Origin: Limiplasma sp958448555
GTDB lineage: Bacteria; Bacillota; Clostridia; Christensenellales; Aristaeellaceae
Direction of reading: 5' to 3'
Length of the DNA: 64,000 nucleotides
Assembly: GCA_958448555.1 (NCBI GenBank)
Contig: CAUDEL010000006.1
Location: 22,202 to 86,201 of the forward strand
A program made the position numbers and the translations under genes. Below the pieces are notes generated by a model that saw only the letters and a program-made list of their open reading frames with translations, had not been told where the DNA came from and searched no databases. Each line of letters opens with the position of its first letter. Within the stretch, counting starts at the first letter, position 1. Positions 16,733 through 24,644 of the stretch are shown here, one piece after another.

Positions 16733-18390
16733 CAGCTCATCCTCCCGTGCTCCACGCAATAGACCGTATCGGCAATGCGCATGGTGGACTGCCTGTGGGA
16801 GACCAGCACGACGGTCCTGTCCCTGCGCTCGCGGTGCAGCGCCTTCAAAATGACGGCTTCGTTGAGGCTGTCCAGATTGCTGGTGGGTTCGTCCAGCAGC
16901 ATAAAGGGCGCATCGTGCAAAAACGCACGGGCCAGGCCCAGACGCTGGCGCTCGCCGCCGGAAAGGGTGTCGCCCAGTTCACCGACGGAGGTATCGTAGC
17001 CGTGGGGGAGCGTCATGATGAAATCGTGCACGGATGCCTTGCGGCAGGCCGCCTCAATTTCTGCGTCCGTGGCGTCCAGCCTGGCAAGGCGCAGGTTGTT
17101 GCGGATGCTGTCGTGAAACAGCTGCGTTTCCTGCGTCACGAAGCTCTCCATACTGCGCAGGTCGCGGGTGTTGACCCGTTCGATGCTCCGGCCCGAAAGG
17201 GTCACTTCGCCGCCTTGCACCCGCCAGAAGCGCATGAGCAGCTTGAGCAATGTGGATTTGCCGCTGCCGCTTCTGCCGGTAATGCCAACCACCGCGTTCT
17301 TCGGTATGTCAACGGATACGTCATCAAGGATCGCCTCCTCTCCATAGGCGAAGCGCACATGTCTGGCCGCCGCGCCGTCAAAGGCGATGGGCGACTGCCT
17401 TTCGATCTCTTGGACGACGGGTTGCTCATCCAGAATGTCCAGCACGCGGTTTCCGGCCGCGAGTGTGTTTTGCAGGGTGCTGCCTAAAGCAGCCAGCGCC
17501 ACCACCGGGCCAAAGGAGGAAAACAGCGCGATGGTGGGAATCAGCACGCCCGAAAAACCGACCTGCCCGGCCCGGTACAGAGCTGTGCTGGCCAGGAGCA
17601 TGGCCAGATCAAAAGCCAGAATCGCCGCGCCCGTAACAGCGTTGTTCCGCCCGGCGATGCGCTTCATCCGCGCTTCCGTCTGCGCGAGTGCATCCGTGCG
17701 CTCGTTCATCTGCGCAAGGCGCTTGGCGCCCTGGCCATACTGCTGCGTCTCGCTCAGGCCGCGCAGGCTATCCAGCACAAACGCGCTCAACTCGCCCGAC
17801 TGGGTGCGGAAAACCAGCCCGCTGTCGCCGCTGCTGCGGGATACCACCAGCGGAATCACAACGCCCACCACGGCGTAAGCGGCCAGGGCAAGCAGCCCCA
17901 GCGCCCCGTGAAAGGAGCCGATGAACAGGCACATGACCAAGGTAAACAGCGCCGCGATGGCAAGCGGGGAAATGGTGTGCGCGTAAAAGACTTCCAATAG
18001 CTCAATGTCCGAGGTAATTACGGCGATCAGGTTTCCCTTGTCCCGCCCCTCCAGTTTGGCTGGGGCGAGCCTGCGCAGCGCGCGGAACATCCTGTCGCGC
18101 AGAATCGCCAGCAGCCTAAAGGCGATGAAGTGGTTGCAGGACTGCTCCCCATAGCGCAGCAGGGCTCGCATCAGCGCGAACACCACCACACAGGCAAACA
18201 GCATGGGAAGGGTTATCGGCGCGCCTTGCCCCAGAACATCCAGCACCGCATAGCCGCCCAGAATGGGAATGAACGACGCGCACAGGTGGCCGGCCAGCCC
18301 CATGGCTATGGCAAGCAGCATATAGCCCACCATCGGCCGGACCAAAACCACCAGCCGTGCCATCACGTTCCATCCGCTGCGCTTTTTCAT
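16732..18390 (-). CDS. ABC transporter, CydC-like permease/ATPase half
   Basis: A 552-residue exporter-type half-transporter. Residues 10-310 form the membrane domain; the ATPase carries Walker A GRSGSGKST, signature LSGGERQR and Walker B FMLLDEPTSNLD. The architecture resembles CydC/CydD, which export thiols and affect haem proteins, but no cytochrome bd genes are nearby, so the cyd name is not used. The ATG at 18390 overlaps the upstream gene by ATGA with AAAGGAGG before it; the upstream in-frame ATG at 18441 lies inside the previous gene and is rejected. It pairs with the next entry. Confidence 0.87.
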   Translation of the reverse strand: MKKRSGWNVMARLVVLVRPMVGYMLLAIAMGLAGHLCASFIPILGGYAVLDVLGQGAPITLPMLFACVVVFALMRALLRYGEQSCNHFIAFRLLAILRDRMFRALRRLAPAKLEGRDKGNLIAVITSDIELLEVFYAHTISPLAIAALFTLVMCLFIGSFHGALGLLALAAYAVVGVVIPLVVSRSSGDSGLVFRTQSGELSAFVLDSLRGLSETQQYGQGAKRLAQMNERTDALAQTEARMKRIAGRNNAVTGAAILAFDLAMLLASTALYRAGQVGFSGVLIPTIALFSSFGPVVALAALGSTLQNTLAAGNRVLDILDEQPVVQEIERQSPIAFDGAAARHVRFAYGEEAILDDVSVDIPKNAVVGITGRSGSGKSTLLKLLMRFWRVQGGEVTLSGRSIERVNTRDLRSMESFVTQETQLFHDSIRNNLRLARLDATDAEIEAACRKASVHDFIMTLPHGYDTSVGELGDTLSGGERQRLGLARAFLHDAPFMLLDEPTSNLDSLNEAVILKALHRERRDRTVVLVSHRQSTMRIADTVYCVEHGRMS

Positions 18391-20120
18391 GGCGCATCGC
18401 CCTCCTTTCCGTAGTTTTCCAGGCTTTGTTGCGTGTTCCACAGCCTCGTATAAACGCCGCCCTGCTTCAGCAGCGTCGCGTGATCCCCATGCTCGGACAG
18501 ACGGCCGTTAGAAAGCACATAGATGACATCAGCCGCCTGCACGTTGGCCAGCCTGTGGGAGATCAGGATGACCGTCTTGCGCTGCGCCAGACGGTGGATT
18601 TCCCGCATGATGTCGCTTTCGCTCTCCATGTCAATGTTGGAGGTCGCCTCGTCGAAGATATACACGGGACTGTCGTGGAGCAGTGCACGAGCCAGCGCCA
18701 GCCGCTGGCACTGGCCGCCGGACAGGTTGGCGCCCTTCTCCGCAAGCTGTGTGTCCAGCCCATTTTGGCTTTGAAGGAATGGCGTCAGCCTGATCTCATC
18801 GAGCACCGCCCAGAGCCTGCCGTCCGAAGCGGCGGGATCGCCCATCAGCAGATTGTCGCGAACGGTTCCCTTGAACAGATAGCTCTGGTGACCGATATAC
18901 GTGATATGTCGCATGAGGCTGCTTTCGCAGATGTCGCGCAGCTCCACGCCGCCCAGGGTGACGCTCCCCAGGTAACCCTTGTTGCGCCCCATAAGGATCG
19001 CGGCTACGGTAGATTTCCCGCTGCCGCTTTCGCCCACGATGGCGGTCATGCCGCGGTGGGGGATGGTCAGACTGACGTCCAGCAGAACCGGGCGGTCCGC
19101 CCCATAGGCGAAGGAAAGCTCCCGGCAACGGATGTCGCCAGTTGGCGGACAGGGCGTGGTCCTTTCCTTCGGTTCGGGCAGGTCCAGCAGACGGAAGATT
19201 TTCTCCGAAGCCGCCATGCCGTTCATGGCCACATGGAAAAAGGAGCCGAGCTGACGCATGGGAATGAAGAATTCCGCCGAAAGCAGGATCATCAGCAGGC
19301 AGCCCGCCAGGGAAATATGGCCCGCCCGCAGTTGCGTGGCAGCCAGAATGATGCCCAGCGCCGCGCCGCCATAGGCGATGAAGTCCATGATGCTGATGGA
19401 GTTGAGCTGCATGGTCAGCACCTTCATGGTGATTTTGCGGAACTTCTCGGCCTGCTCGTTCATCTCCCGCTGCTTGAAGCCGTCTGCCTGATAGATTTTG
19501 AGCGTCGTCAGGCCCTGCAGGTTCTCAAGAAACGTATCTCCCAGCGCGGTATATTGCCCCCAGTATTTGGAGAGCAGCTTTTTTGCCCACATCTGCACGG
19601 CCGCAATGGTCAAGGGAATCAGCGGCACGCATACCAGCAGCGTCACGGCGCAGGGCACATTGACAAAGCACAGACAGACAAACAGCGTCAGCGGGGCCAG
19701 CATGGCGTAGAAAAACTGCGGCAGATAGGCGCCGAAGTAGGTTTCCAGCTGATCCGCGCCTTCCACGGCCACCTGCACCACCTCGGAAGTCGCCGCCTGC
19801 TCTCGGTAGGAGACGCCAAGACGCAACAGCTTTGCGTAGATGCGCTCTCGCAGCGTGCGCTTGACCGCGCGGCTGGAGAGATAGCTCATCCTCGCAGAAC
19901 CTATGGCGCACAGGAAGCGAACGGCCAGCGCCAGGCAGGCGGTCATCACCGCCGGCATTACCTGGGCGGATGCGTCCGTATACAGCGCCGCCAGCAGCGA
20001 AGTGAGCGCGATCATCATCATGATGTTCGCCGCCAGCGAGCACCATTGGCAGGCCACGTTGCCCGCAATAAACTTTCTGCTTTCGCTGACCGTGCCGATC
20101 AGCCGTTTGTCGATCATCAT
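18387..20120 (-). CDS. ABC transporter, CydD-like permease/ATPase half
   Basis: A 577-residue exporter-type half-transporter and first gene of the operon. The membrane domain includes a CydD-like stretch YLPQFFYAMLAPLTLFVCL. The ATPase has Walker A GESGSGKST, a variant signature LSGGQCQR and Walker B VYIFDEATSNID. The ribosome binding site AGGAG is ten bases before the ATG at 20120. The leader contains two dyads and a hairpin and is preceded by a strong promoter, so this gene is the likely control point for the four-ABC operon. The substrate is unknown. Confidence 0.87.
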   Translation of the reverse strand: MMIDKRLIGTVSESRKFIAGNVACQWCSLAANIMMMIALTSLLAALYTDASAQVMPAVMTACLALAVRFLCAIGSARMSYLSSRAVKRTLRERIYAKLLRLGVSYREQAATSEVVQVAVEGADQLETYFGAYLPQFFYAMLAPLTLFVCLCFVNVPCAVTLLVCVPLIPLTIAAVQMWAKKLLSKYWGQYTALGDTFLENLQGLTTLKIYQADGFKQREMNEQAEKFRKITMKVLTMQLNSISIMDFIAYGGAALGIILAATQLRAGHISLAGCLLMILLSAEFFIPMRQLGSFFHVAMNGMAASEKIFRLLDLPEPKERTTPCPPTGDIRCRELSFAYGADRPVLLDVSLTIPHRGMTAIVGESGSGKSTVAAILMGRNKGYLGSVTLGGVELRDICESSLMRHITYIGHQSYLFKGTVRDNLLMGDPAASDGRLWAVLDEIRLTPFLQSQNGLDTQLAEKGANLSGGQCQRLALARALLHDSPVYIFDEATSNIDMESESDIMREIHRLAQRKTVILISHRLANVQAADVIYVLSNGRLSEHGDHATLLKQGGVYTRLWNTQQSLENYGKEGDAP

Positions 20121-20150
20121 GGATGAGGTGCTCCTTTTGCGTTCCAGCGA

Positions 20151-20166
20151 GATAGTGAAGACTAAC
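20151..20166. promoter_or_regulatory. Dyad copy B, GATAG-TGAAGA-CTAAC
   Basis: One arm mismatch relative to copy A. It lies 31 bases before the CydD-like gene, within its leader. Confidence 0.45.
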
Positions 20167-20224
20167 TCGTCTGTGAGAGTTTAGCGGAGCGCTTAAGCCC
20201 CGCTTTGGAAAAGGTTTCTCGTGA

Positions 20225-20240
20225 GTTAGAAATATCTAAT
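20225..20240. promoter_or_regulatory. Dyad copy C, GTTAG-AAATAT-CTAAT
   Basis: It matches copies A and D with one change in the right arm, and lies between the ABC promoter and the ABC start, about 50 bases into the transcript. Confidence 0.5.
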
Positions 20241-20244
20241 CTAC

Positions 20245-20290
20245 GGGTCAAATATCAGCCGCCCTTCAAAAGCGGCTTGATTCATGACCC
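20245..20290 (-). other. Hairpin at the 5' end of the ABC operon transcript
   Basis: Outer arms GGGTCA (20245-20250) and TGACCC (20285-20290) enclose inner arms AGCCGC (20257-20262) and GCGGCT (20272-20277). The predicted transcript start (about 20289) lies at the base of this stem, so the mRNA would begin with a hairpin. It may stabilise the message or act in control. No T-run follows. Confidence 0.45.
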
Positions 20291-20295
20291 AGATC

Positions 20296-20324
20296 ATCAT
20301 ACTGTTAAAACCGTAATTTGTCAA
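20296..20324 (-). promoter_or_regulatory. Promoter of the ABC operon
   Basis: TTGACA (20319-20324) and TATGAT (20296-20301) on the minus strand are 17 bases apart, a near-consensus housekeeping promoter. It would produce a leader of about 170 bases before the CydD-like gene. Confidence 0.7.
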
Positions 20325-20435
20325 TCTCCTTCATGCATGGATTCTCTCCTTTTACTAATTTTTAGCCCCAAGGCAGGAAAACGCGGGTTTGCTTTCCAAA
20401 CCTACCTGCGATGCTTTGTCCTTCAGCGTTTGAGG

Positions 20436-20464
20436 TTGACAAAACAAGAGACAAAAGGCATACT
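20436..20464 (+). promoter_or_regulatory. Promoter of the araC-type gene
   Basis: TTGACA at 20436-20441 and CATACT at 20459-20464 are 17 bases apart. The expected start point is near 20471, immediately before dyad copy D, so a protein on that dyad would block initiation. Confidence 0.5.
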
Positions 20465-20472
20465 TATCGTAT

Positions 20473-20488
20473 GTTAGCATAAACTAAC
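20473..20488. promoter_or_regulatory. Dyad copy D, GTTAG-CATAAA-CTAAC
   Basis: A perfect 5-bp dyad with a six-base spacer at the predicted transcription start of the AraC-type gene. It shares 18 of 20 flanking positions with copy A. Confidence 0.6.
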
Positions 20489-20524
20489 TTATCTTTGCTC
20501 TTGAAACTGAAAAGGAGTTGCGCA

Positions 20525-21460
20525 ATGAAGAACCATCAAAACAATACAGGTTACACCGCATTGACACAAGCGGTATTTCCGGGAATTACGCTGATTCGTT
20601 TGAGCGTGCATGCCCAAGAAGCGCATCTTGAAAATCCCTGTCGCACATCAACGGAAGCATTGGAGATCTTCCATTGCAGAGAGGGACGGATGGAACTGAA
20701 TATTGGAGGGGATTTTTGCTATGTGTCTCCCGGAGATCTGTTGATCGCCCGCGCAGCGAAAATCTCTCCGCTGGTCTGTTTTCCCTTGCGGCATTATCAT
20801 GGACTGATTGTGCGTGTGGATATCCAACAAGCGCCTCATTGCCTTTCTTCCATTTTGCGGGATGTCAATGTACAACCTCAAGTCATTGCAGAACGTTTTT
20901 GCGGCAGCCAGGATTCCTATATCGCCCGTTGCAATCCCTCGTTTGAGCATATCTTTTCTGAAATGTACGCGATCCCGGATGCTGTTAAAGAAGGCTTTGC
21001 AAAAATAAAAGTCCTGGAGCTCATGCTGTTTCTCAGCGTATTTGACACGCAGGTAACACAAGCAGGCCATCGCGGTTTATCTCCGGCACAGGTGCATCTG
21101 GCCAAATCAGTCGCCACATATCAACTGCAACACATGGGGGAGCGGTATACATTGAATCAGGTTGCCACAATATTTGGCGTCTCCCGCACATGCATCAAGA
21201 ACTCTTTCAAGGCGGTCTATGGTGTTTCTTTCTATTCTTTCATCAAAGCCGGAAAGATGGAATCCGCCGCATACATGCTGGAGCATACGGACAAGCCCAT
21301 TGTTGAGATTGCCGGGGAACACGGTTATGAAAACAGCAGTAAATTTGCCAATGCGTTTCGTTCGGTGAAAGGCATATCCCCGGGGGCCTATCGTCAACAG
21401 AATCAAAAAACCTATGAAGCAGGAAAAACGCGGGCTCATGCCTATGCTGTTTTCGGATAG
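20525..21460 (+). CDS. AraC-family transcriptional regulator
   Basis: A 311-residue regulator with a cupin-like N-terminal sensor region (EIFHCREGRMELNIGG and the YVSPGDLLIA turn) and a C-terminal pair of helix-turn-helix motifs (VATIFGVSRTCIKNSFKAVYG, split by residue, and IAGEHGYENSSKFANAFR). The ATG at 20525 is seven bases after AAAAGGAG; the earlier ATG at 20495 lacks a site. It is divergent from the ABC operon and precedes DUF3793 and flavodoxin genes, so it is the obvious local regulator. YbtA of Yersinia is a functional parallel: an AraC protein beside an ABC pair of this type. The ligand is unknown. Confidence 0.9.
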   Translation: MKNHQNNTGYTALTQAVFPGITLIRLSVHAQEAHLENPCRTSTEALEIFHCREGRMELNIGGDFCYVSPGDLLIARAAKISPLVCFPLRHYHGLIVRVDIQQAPHCLSSILRDVNVQPQVIAERFCGSQDSYIARCNPSFEHIFSEMYAIPDAVKEGFAKIKVLELMLFLSVFDTQVTQAGHRGLSPAQVHLAKSVATYQLQHMGERYTLNQVATIFGVSRTCIKNSFKAVYGVSFYSFIKAGKMESAAYMLEHTDKPIVEIAGEHGYENSSKFANAFRSVKGISPGAYRQQNQKTYEAGKTRAHAYAVFG

Positions 21461-21615
21461 AATCCGGCAATTAGCGCGATGGATGCTGTCTGCCGGACAG
21501 TTTCAGCAGCAGTTCACGCCTTAAACCATACCTGATTCTCCCGCCATGGCGAAAATACTTGTCTGTTTGGAACGGAAATGTACCTTTTGGAGCAGCGCAG
21601 AGCGCATCTTTTCGC

Positions 21616-21621
21616 TATAAT
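21616..21621 (+). promoter_or_regulatory. Candidate -10 box (TATAAT) before the DUF3793 gene
   Basis: A consensus TATAAT lies 70 bases before the DUF3793 gene with no acceptable -35 at 16-18 bases, as expected for a promoter that needs an activator. Dyad E lies downstream of it. Confidence 0.35.
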
Positions 21622-21656
21622 ACACCTTGCAGTCAAAGTTCTCTCTTTATACACGT

Positions 21657-21672
21657 GTAAGTTAAAGCTAAC
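21657..21672. promoter_or_regulatory. Dyad copy E, GTAAG-TTAAAG-CTAAC
   Basis: One arm mismatch relative to the consensus. It is 21 bases before the DUF3793 gene and ends 8 bases before its ribosome binding site. Confidence 0.45.
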
Positions 21673-21693
21673 CAAAATGTACGGAGGTCCATG

Positions 21694-22245
21694 ATGTCCG
21701 AAGAAGTTATGGTCAGGCATTGTTCGCCAACATTGGCCGGTCTGAAAACCGGGAGCATGTTCTCATACCCTTTTGCAAATAGCAACGATTTACGCAATTC
21801 GGTCAGACATTGGAACCGGCTGTTTTTCGGAAAGGGATTGCGGGTGTTGCCGCTATGTCAACGCAATGGCCGTGCCTTGATTTATGTTTTCAGACCTCAA
21901 AGGCTTTGTCAGGACTTGCAGGACAGCATTGCCTGCGAGTTGTTAAACCGTTGCGGGTACTGTGACAAAGATCCACAAAAATGTATTCGCCATCTTATGA
22001 AGCGCCTAAATGAGGGCAATTCCTTTCCGCATGAAGTGGGTCTGTTTCTGGGCTATCCTCCCGTCGATGTACAGGGTTTTATTGAAAACAGGGCCAAAAA
22101 TCCAAAATGCGTAGGACATTGGAAAGTTTATGGCGATGAGCGCGCCGCACGCAAAAGGTTTGAGCTCTATGATAAGTGTACGCGAATCTACTGCCAGCAG
22201 TGGGCAAAGGAAAAGAATATTGAACGGCTTACGATAGCTGGTTAA
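21694..22245 (+). CDS. DUF3793 family protein
   Basis: A soluble protein of about 183 residues. It shows the family pattern: PTLAGLKTGSMF near the start, an internal RPQRLCQDL, CGYCDKDPQKCIRHL, EVGLFLGYPPVDVQGFI, and CVGHWKVYGDE with RIYCQQ near the end. The family is common in Clostridia and often sits beside flavodoxin genes and iron-related transport, but no biochemical function is known to me. Cysteines are frequent. The second of two tandem ATGs (21694) has better spacing from GGAGG than 21691. It is probably co-transcribed with the flavodoxin gene 29 bases downstream. Confidence 0.85.
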   Translation: MSEEVMVRHCSPTLAGLKTGSMFSYPFANSNDLRNSVRHWNRLFFGKGLRVLPLCQRNGRALIYVFRPQRLCQDLQDSIACELLNRCGYCDKDPQKCIRHLMKRLNEGNSFPHEVGLFLGYPPVDVQGFIENRAKNPKCVGHWKVYGDERAARKRFELYDKCTRIYCQQWAKEKNIERLTIAG

Positions 22246-22274
22246 TAGAAAAAACAGGAAAGGTTGGTCGGAAT

Positions 22275-22697
22275 ATGAGTAAAATCGCGGTTGTGTACTG
22301 GAGCGGAACCGGCAATACGGAATCCATGGCAAGCGCTGTGGTTGAAGGCGCAAAAAAGGCCGGCGCGGAAGCGACCCTGCTCGTTGCTTCTGAATTTGAC
22401 GCCTCCATGATGGACGAATATGATGCCATCGCCTTTGGCTGCCCCTCCATGGGAACTGAACAGTTGGAGGAAAGCGAGTTTGAACCGATGTTTACAGATT
22501 GTGAAAGCAAATTGCGCGGAAAGCGCATCGCTTTGTTTGGATCCTACGGCTGGGGAGATGGAGAGTGGATGCGCAGCTGGGAAAACACCTGCCGTGAAGA
22601 TGGAGCGATACTCGCTTACGACAGCGTGATTTGTCAGGAGGCTCCGGACGATGATGCGGTCAATGCCTGTCAGGAGCTTGGCGCTGCATTGGCCTGA
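22275..22697 (+). CDS. Flavodoxin
   Basis: A 140-residue short-chain flavodoxin, an FMN electron carrier that can replace ferredoxin when iron is limited. The phosphate-binding loop WSGTGNTESMA is at residues 9-19, the aromatic-containing loops CPSMGTEQLEE and GSYGWGDGEWM surround the isoalloxazine, and the total length is usual. It follows the DUF3793 gene in the same direction. Its presence fits the iron-related reading of the neighbouring transport locus and could serve as a reductant for a cargo such as ferric chelates; that is inference. Confidence 0.93.
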   Translation: MSKIAVVYWSGTGNTESMASAVVEGAKKAGAEATLLVASEFDASMMDEYDAIAFGCPSMGTEQLEESEFEPMFTDCESKLRGKRIALFGSYGWGDGEWMRSWENTCREDGAILAYDSVICQEAPDDDAVNACQELGAALA

Positions 22698-22732
22698 CCG
22701 CCATGGATCACTGTCGGCGTTATCAGGATGCC

Positions 22733-23614
22733 TCAGATAATGCCCATCGCCTTTGCTTCGCTCTCGTTTAGGTCGTTCAGTTCCTGCAGTAAGCCGCTGT
22801 TCCTGTACTGGGTCAGTTGCTCGTTGATATAGTTGCACAGATCGTCGTTGCCCTTCATAAGAATAAATCCGACGCCCTTGATTTCGGGGTTGACGATTTC
22901 ATAACTGCACTGACAGATCTGCTGGTCGACGATACCCTGGACAAGGATGTCGGCAAACGCCTTGTCGAACGTCGTAAACACCGCCGCGTCCACCTCGCCG
23001 GACAGCAGCGCGTCCAGCGCGGCCTCGTTGTCGGCATAGGCGACGACATCCGCTTCGGGATATTGCACGCGGGTATTGTCCACCTGGATCGTTGACTTTA
23101 CCGCGGCGATGCGCGCTACGGCCAGCGCTTCCTCGCTGTCAATCAGCGGGCTGCCGGGGCGCTCCGGATCGGCGCGGAGAAAGACCTCGTCCCCCTCAAT
23201 GCCCGTGACGAGGATGTTATCGGTCATGGTGTAGCGCTCAAGGCGTTCCTCGGTGATGCTCCAGACGTTGGCGGAAATATCCGCCTCGCTGTTTTCGGCG
23301 GCTTCGATCTGCTGCTCCGGCAAATCGTAGAGAACGAATTCCAGCGTCACGCCCAAATCCTCGGCAAGCTGCTGACAGAGAAAGGGCACATAGCCGGAGG
23401 GCTGCCCTGCACGGTCGGCGTATTTTTTGATGCCTTCCGGCACCCGATAGCTCATCTTGCTGTTTCCGGACTGGAGCGCCACCAGCAGCGTTCCCCGCTG
23501 CTGGATCGACGCAACGGAATGTTCGGCGAGCCGCGCGTCGTTTTCCTGAGCATGGGCGCAGAAGACCGAAAGCGCGAGGATGAGAAGAAGCAGCATGCTG
23601 ATCGTTTTTTTCAT
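22733..23614 (-). CDS. Secreted amino-acid-type solute-binding protein (family 3)
   Basis: A 293-residue secreted protein with a signal peptide (MKKTISMLLLLILALSVFCA then HAQ cleavage) and the periplasmic-binding-protein fold of family 3 (SBP_bac_3): GTLLVALQSGN, YVPFLCQQLAEDLGV, and VDAAVFTTFDKA. Such proteins deliver amino acids to ABC transporters or act as sensors. No permease or ATPase gene adjoins, so it is an orphan. The start at 23614 is preferred over 23620 because AGGAG is then seven bases away. Confidence 0.8.
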   Translation of the reverse strand: MKKTISMLLLLILALSVFCAHAQENDARLAEHSVASIQQRGTLLVALQSGNSKMSYRVPEGIKKYADRAGQPSGYVPFLCQQLAEDLGVTLEFVLYDLPEQQIEAAENSEADISANVWSITEERLERYTMTDNILVTGIEGDEVFLRADPERPGSPLIDSEEALAVARIAAVKSTIQVDNTRVQYPEADVVAYADNEAALDALLSGEVDAAVFTTFDKAFADILVQGIVDQQICQCSYEIVNPEIKGVGFILMKGNDDLCNYINEQLTQYRNSGLLQELNDLNESEAKAMGII

Positions 23615-23692
23615 TTTCATTCTCCTTCGGTCGTTGAAGTAGGAAGCAAACGGCCCAGCCGGCCGTTTTGCGGATATAAGCGGTGCAAACCA

Positions 23693-24559
23693 TCATTGCG
23701 TTTGGGAATCCCCCGATTCCACGGCGTACATGCCGCCGTCGGTCACCAGAAGATCATGGAAGAACGCAAAGGCCGCCACCCTTTCTCCCTGCGGAGAATA
23801 CAACGTATATACGCAGGTGTGTCCCGCGTAGGGCAGTGCGTTTTGCTTTAAGGTCACGACCAGACCGGCAAGCCAATCCAGTTTCTCCCGCATTTCGTCC
23901 TCGTCGAGCGGGTACTCGCACTCGCCCGACTGGGGATCGGAAAAGGTGACGGCGAGGGTGGCCCCCTCCATCAGGGTTTCATCCAGGCCGCAGAATGCCG
24001 CCAATGGCTCGCGGGGGAGGTTCGTGGGCTGCATCCATGCGGGATCAGCCGTTTCATGAACCGCGATTTCATGAAACAGCGCGACATACAGCGCAAACGC
24101 GTTTGGCTCCGGGTTTTCCGCCGTCCAGTCGCCCGAGACGGCCAGTGGAATCACTTCCGCGCTTCCGTCCTCGCCGTAGCGCACGGCGCAATAGGTGTTC
24201 AGGCCAAAATCGACCGCCCCTGCGGACTTGGGCTCCAGCGGCCACGCCTGCGCCGACTCAATGAGACTGCGCAGTTCAAGCACGCGCCAGAAATCCAGTT
24301 GTCCTATGCCAACGGCACAGTCCGTCTCCGCAAGAAACGCCAGCCGCGCCTCCTCCGTATCCGGCAGAGGCGTGGCGCTTTCATACCGCCAGATACGGCC
24401 CTCATCGTCCAGAAAGGTAGCGGAAGATCTCCCGCCCCAGCCGTCCTGCTGATAGCAGCACATGAGCAGAATCTGCGAGCTGCGCGCCGCGTCTGCCGAC
24501 GCCGCAGAAGGGGACAAGCAGCATGCGGCGCATACAATCGCCATCAGGCGTTTTATCAA
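23693..24559 (-). CDS. Secreted protein of unknown function
   Basis: A 288-residue product with a signal peptide (residues 1-22, ending SASA) and an alternating beta-rich mature part. I do not recognise the family. The start is a TTG with GAAAGGAAG seven bases upstream; no ATG with a binding site is available near the signal peptide. Sequences such as DEGRIWRYES and YTLYSPQGERVAAFAFFHD suggest a globular extracellular domain. It is flanked by other minus-strand genes for secreted proteins. Confidence 0.6.
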   Translation of the reverse strand: MIKRLMAIVCAACCLSPSAASADAARSSQILLMCCYQQDGWGGRSSATFLDDEGRIWRYESATPLPDTEEARLAFLAETDCAVGIGQLDFWRVLELRSLIESAQAWPLEPKSAGAVDFGLNTYCAVRYGEDGSAEVIPLAVSGDWTAENPEPNAFALYVALFHEIAVHETADPAWMQPTNLPREPLAAFCGLDETLMEGATLAVTFSDPQSGECEYPLDEDEMREKLDWLAGLVVTLKQNALPYAGHTCVYTLYSPQGERVAAFAFFHDLLVTDGGMYAVESGDSQTQ

Positions 24560-24644
24560 GCGATCGCTTCCTTTCTGTTGACTGGCTGCCGGGAGACGGC
24601 TGCGCAGACGTCCTGCGCAAAGCCGTGGGGAAAGCAGGCAGCGT

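Noticed and set aside
16732..20120. Naming the pair cydC/cydD
   Set aside because: Similarity is general to exporter-type ABC proteins and there are no cytochrome bd genes nearby.
13718..20126. Plus-strand frames of several hundred residues opposite the ABC genes
   Set aside because: Composition is typical of reverse-frame translations of ABC ATPases and no ribosome binding site or family match exists.
20473..20488. Calling the dyad an IdeR/DtxR box outright
   Set aside because: The half-sites resemble TTAG/CTAA of DtxR sites, but the spacing differs from the 19-bp consensus, so the binder is left open.
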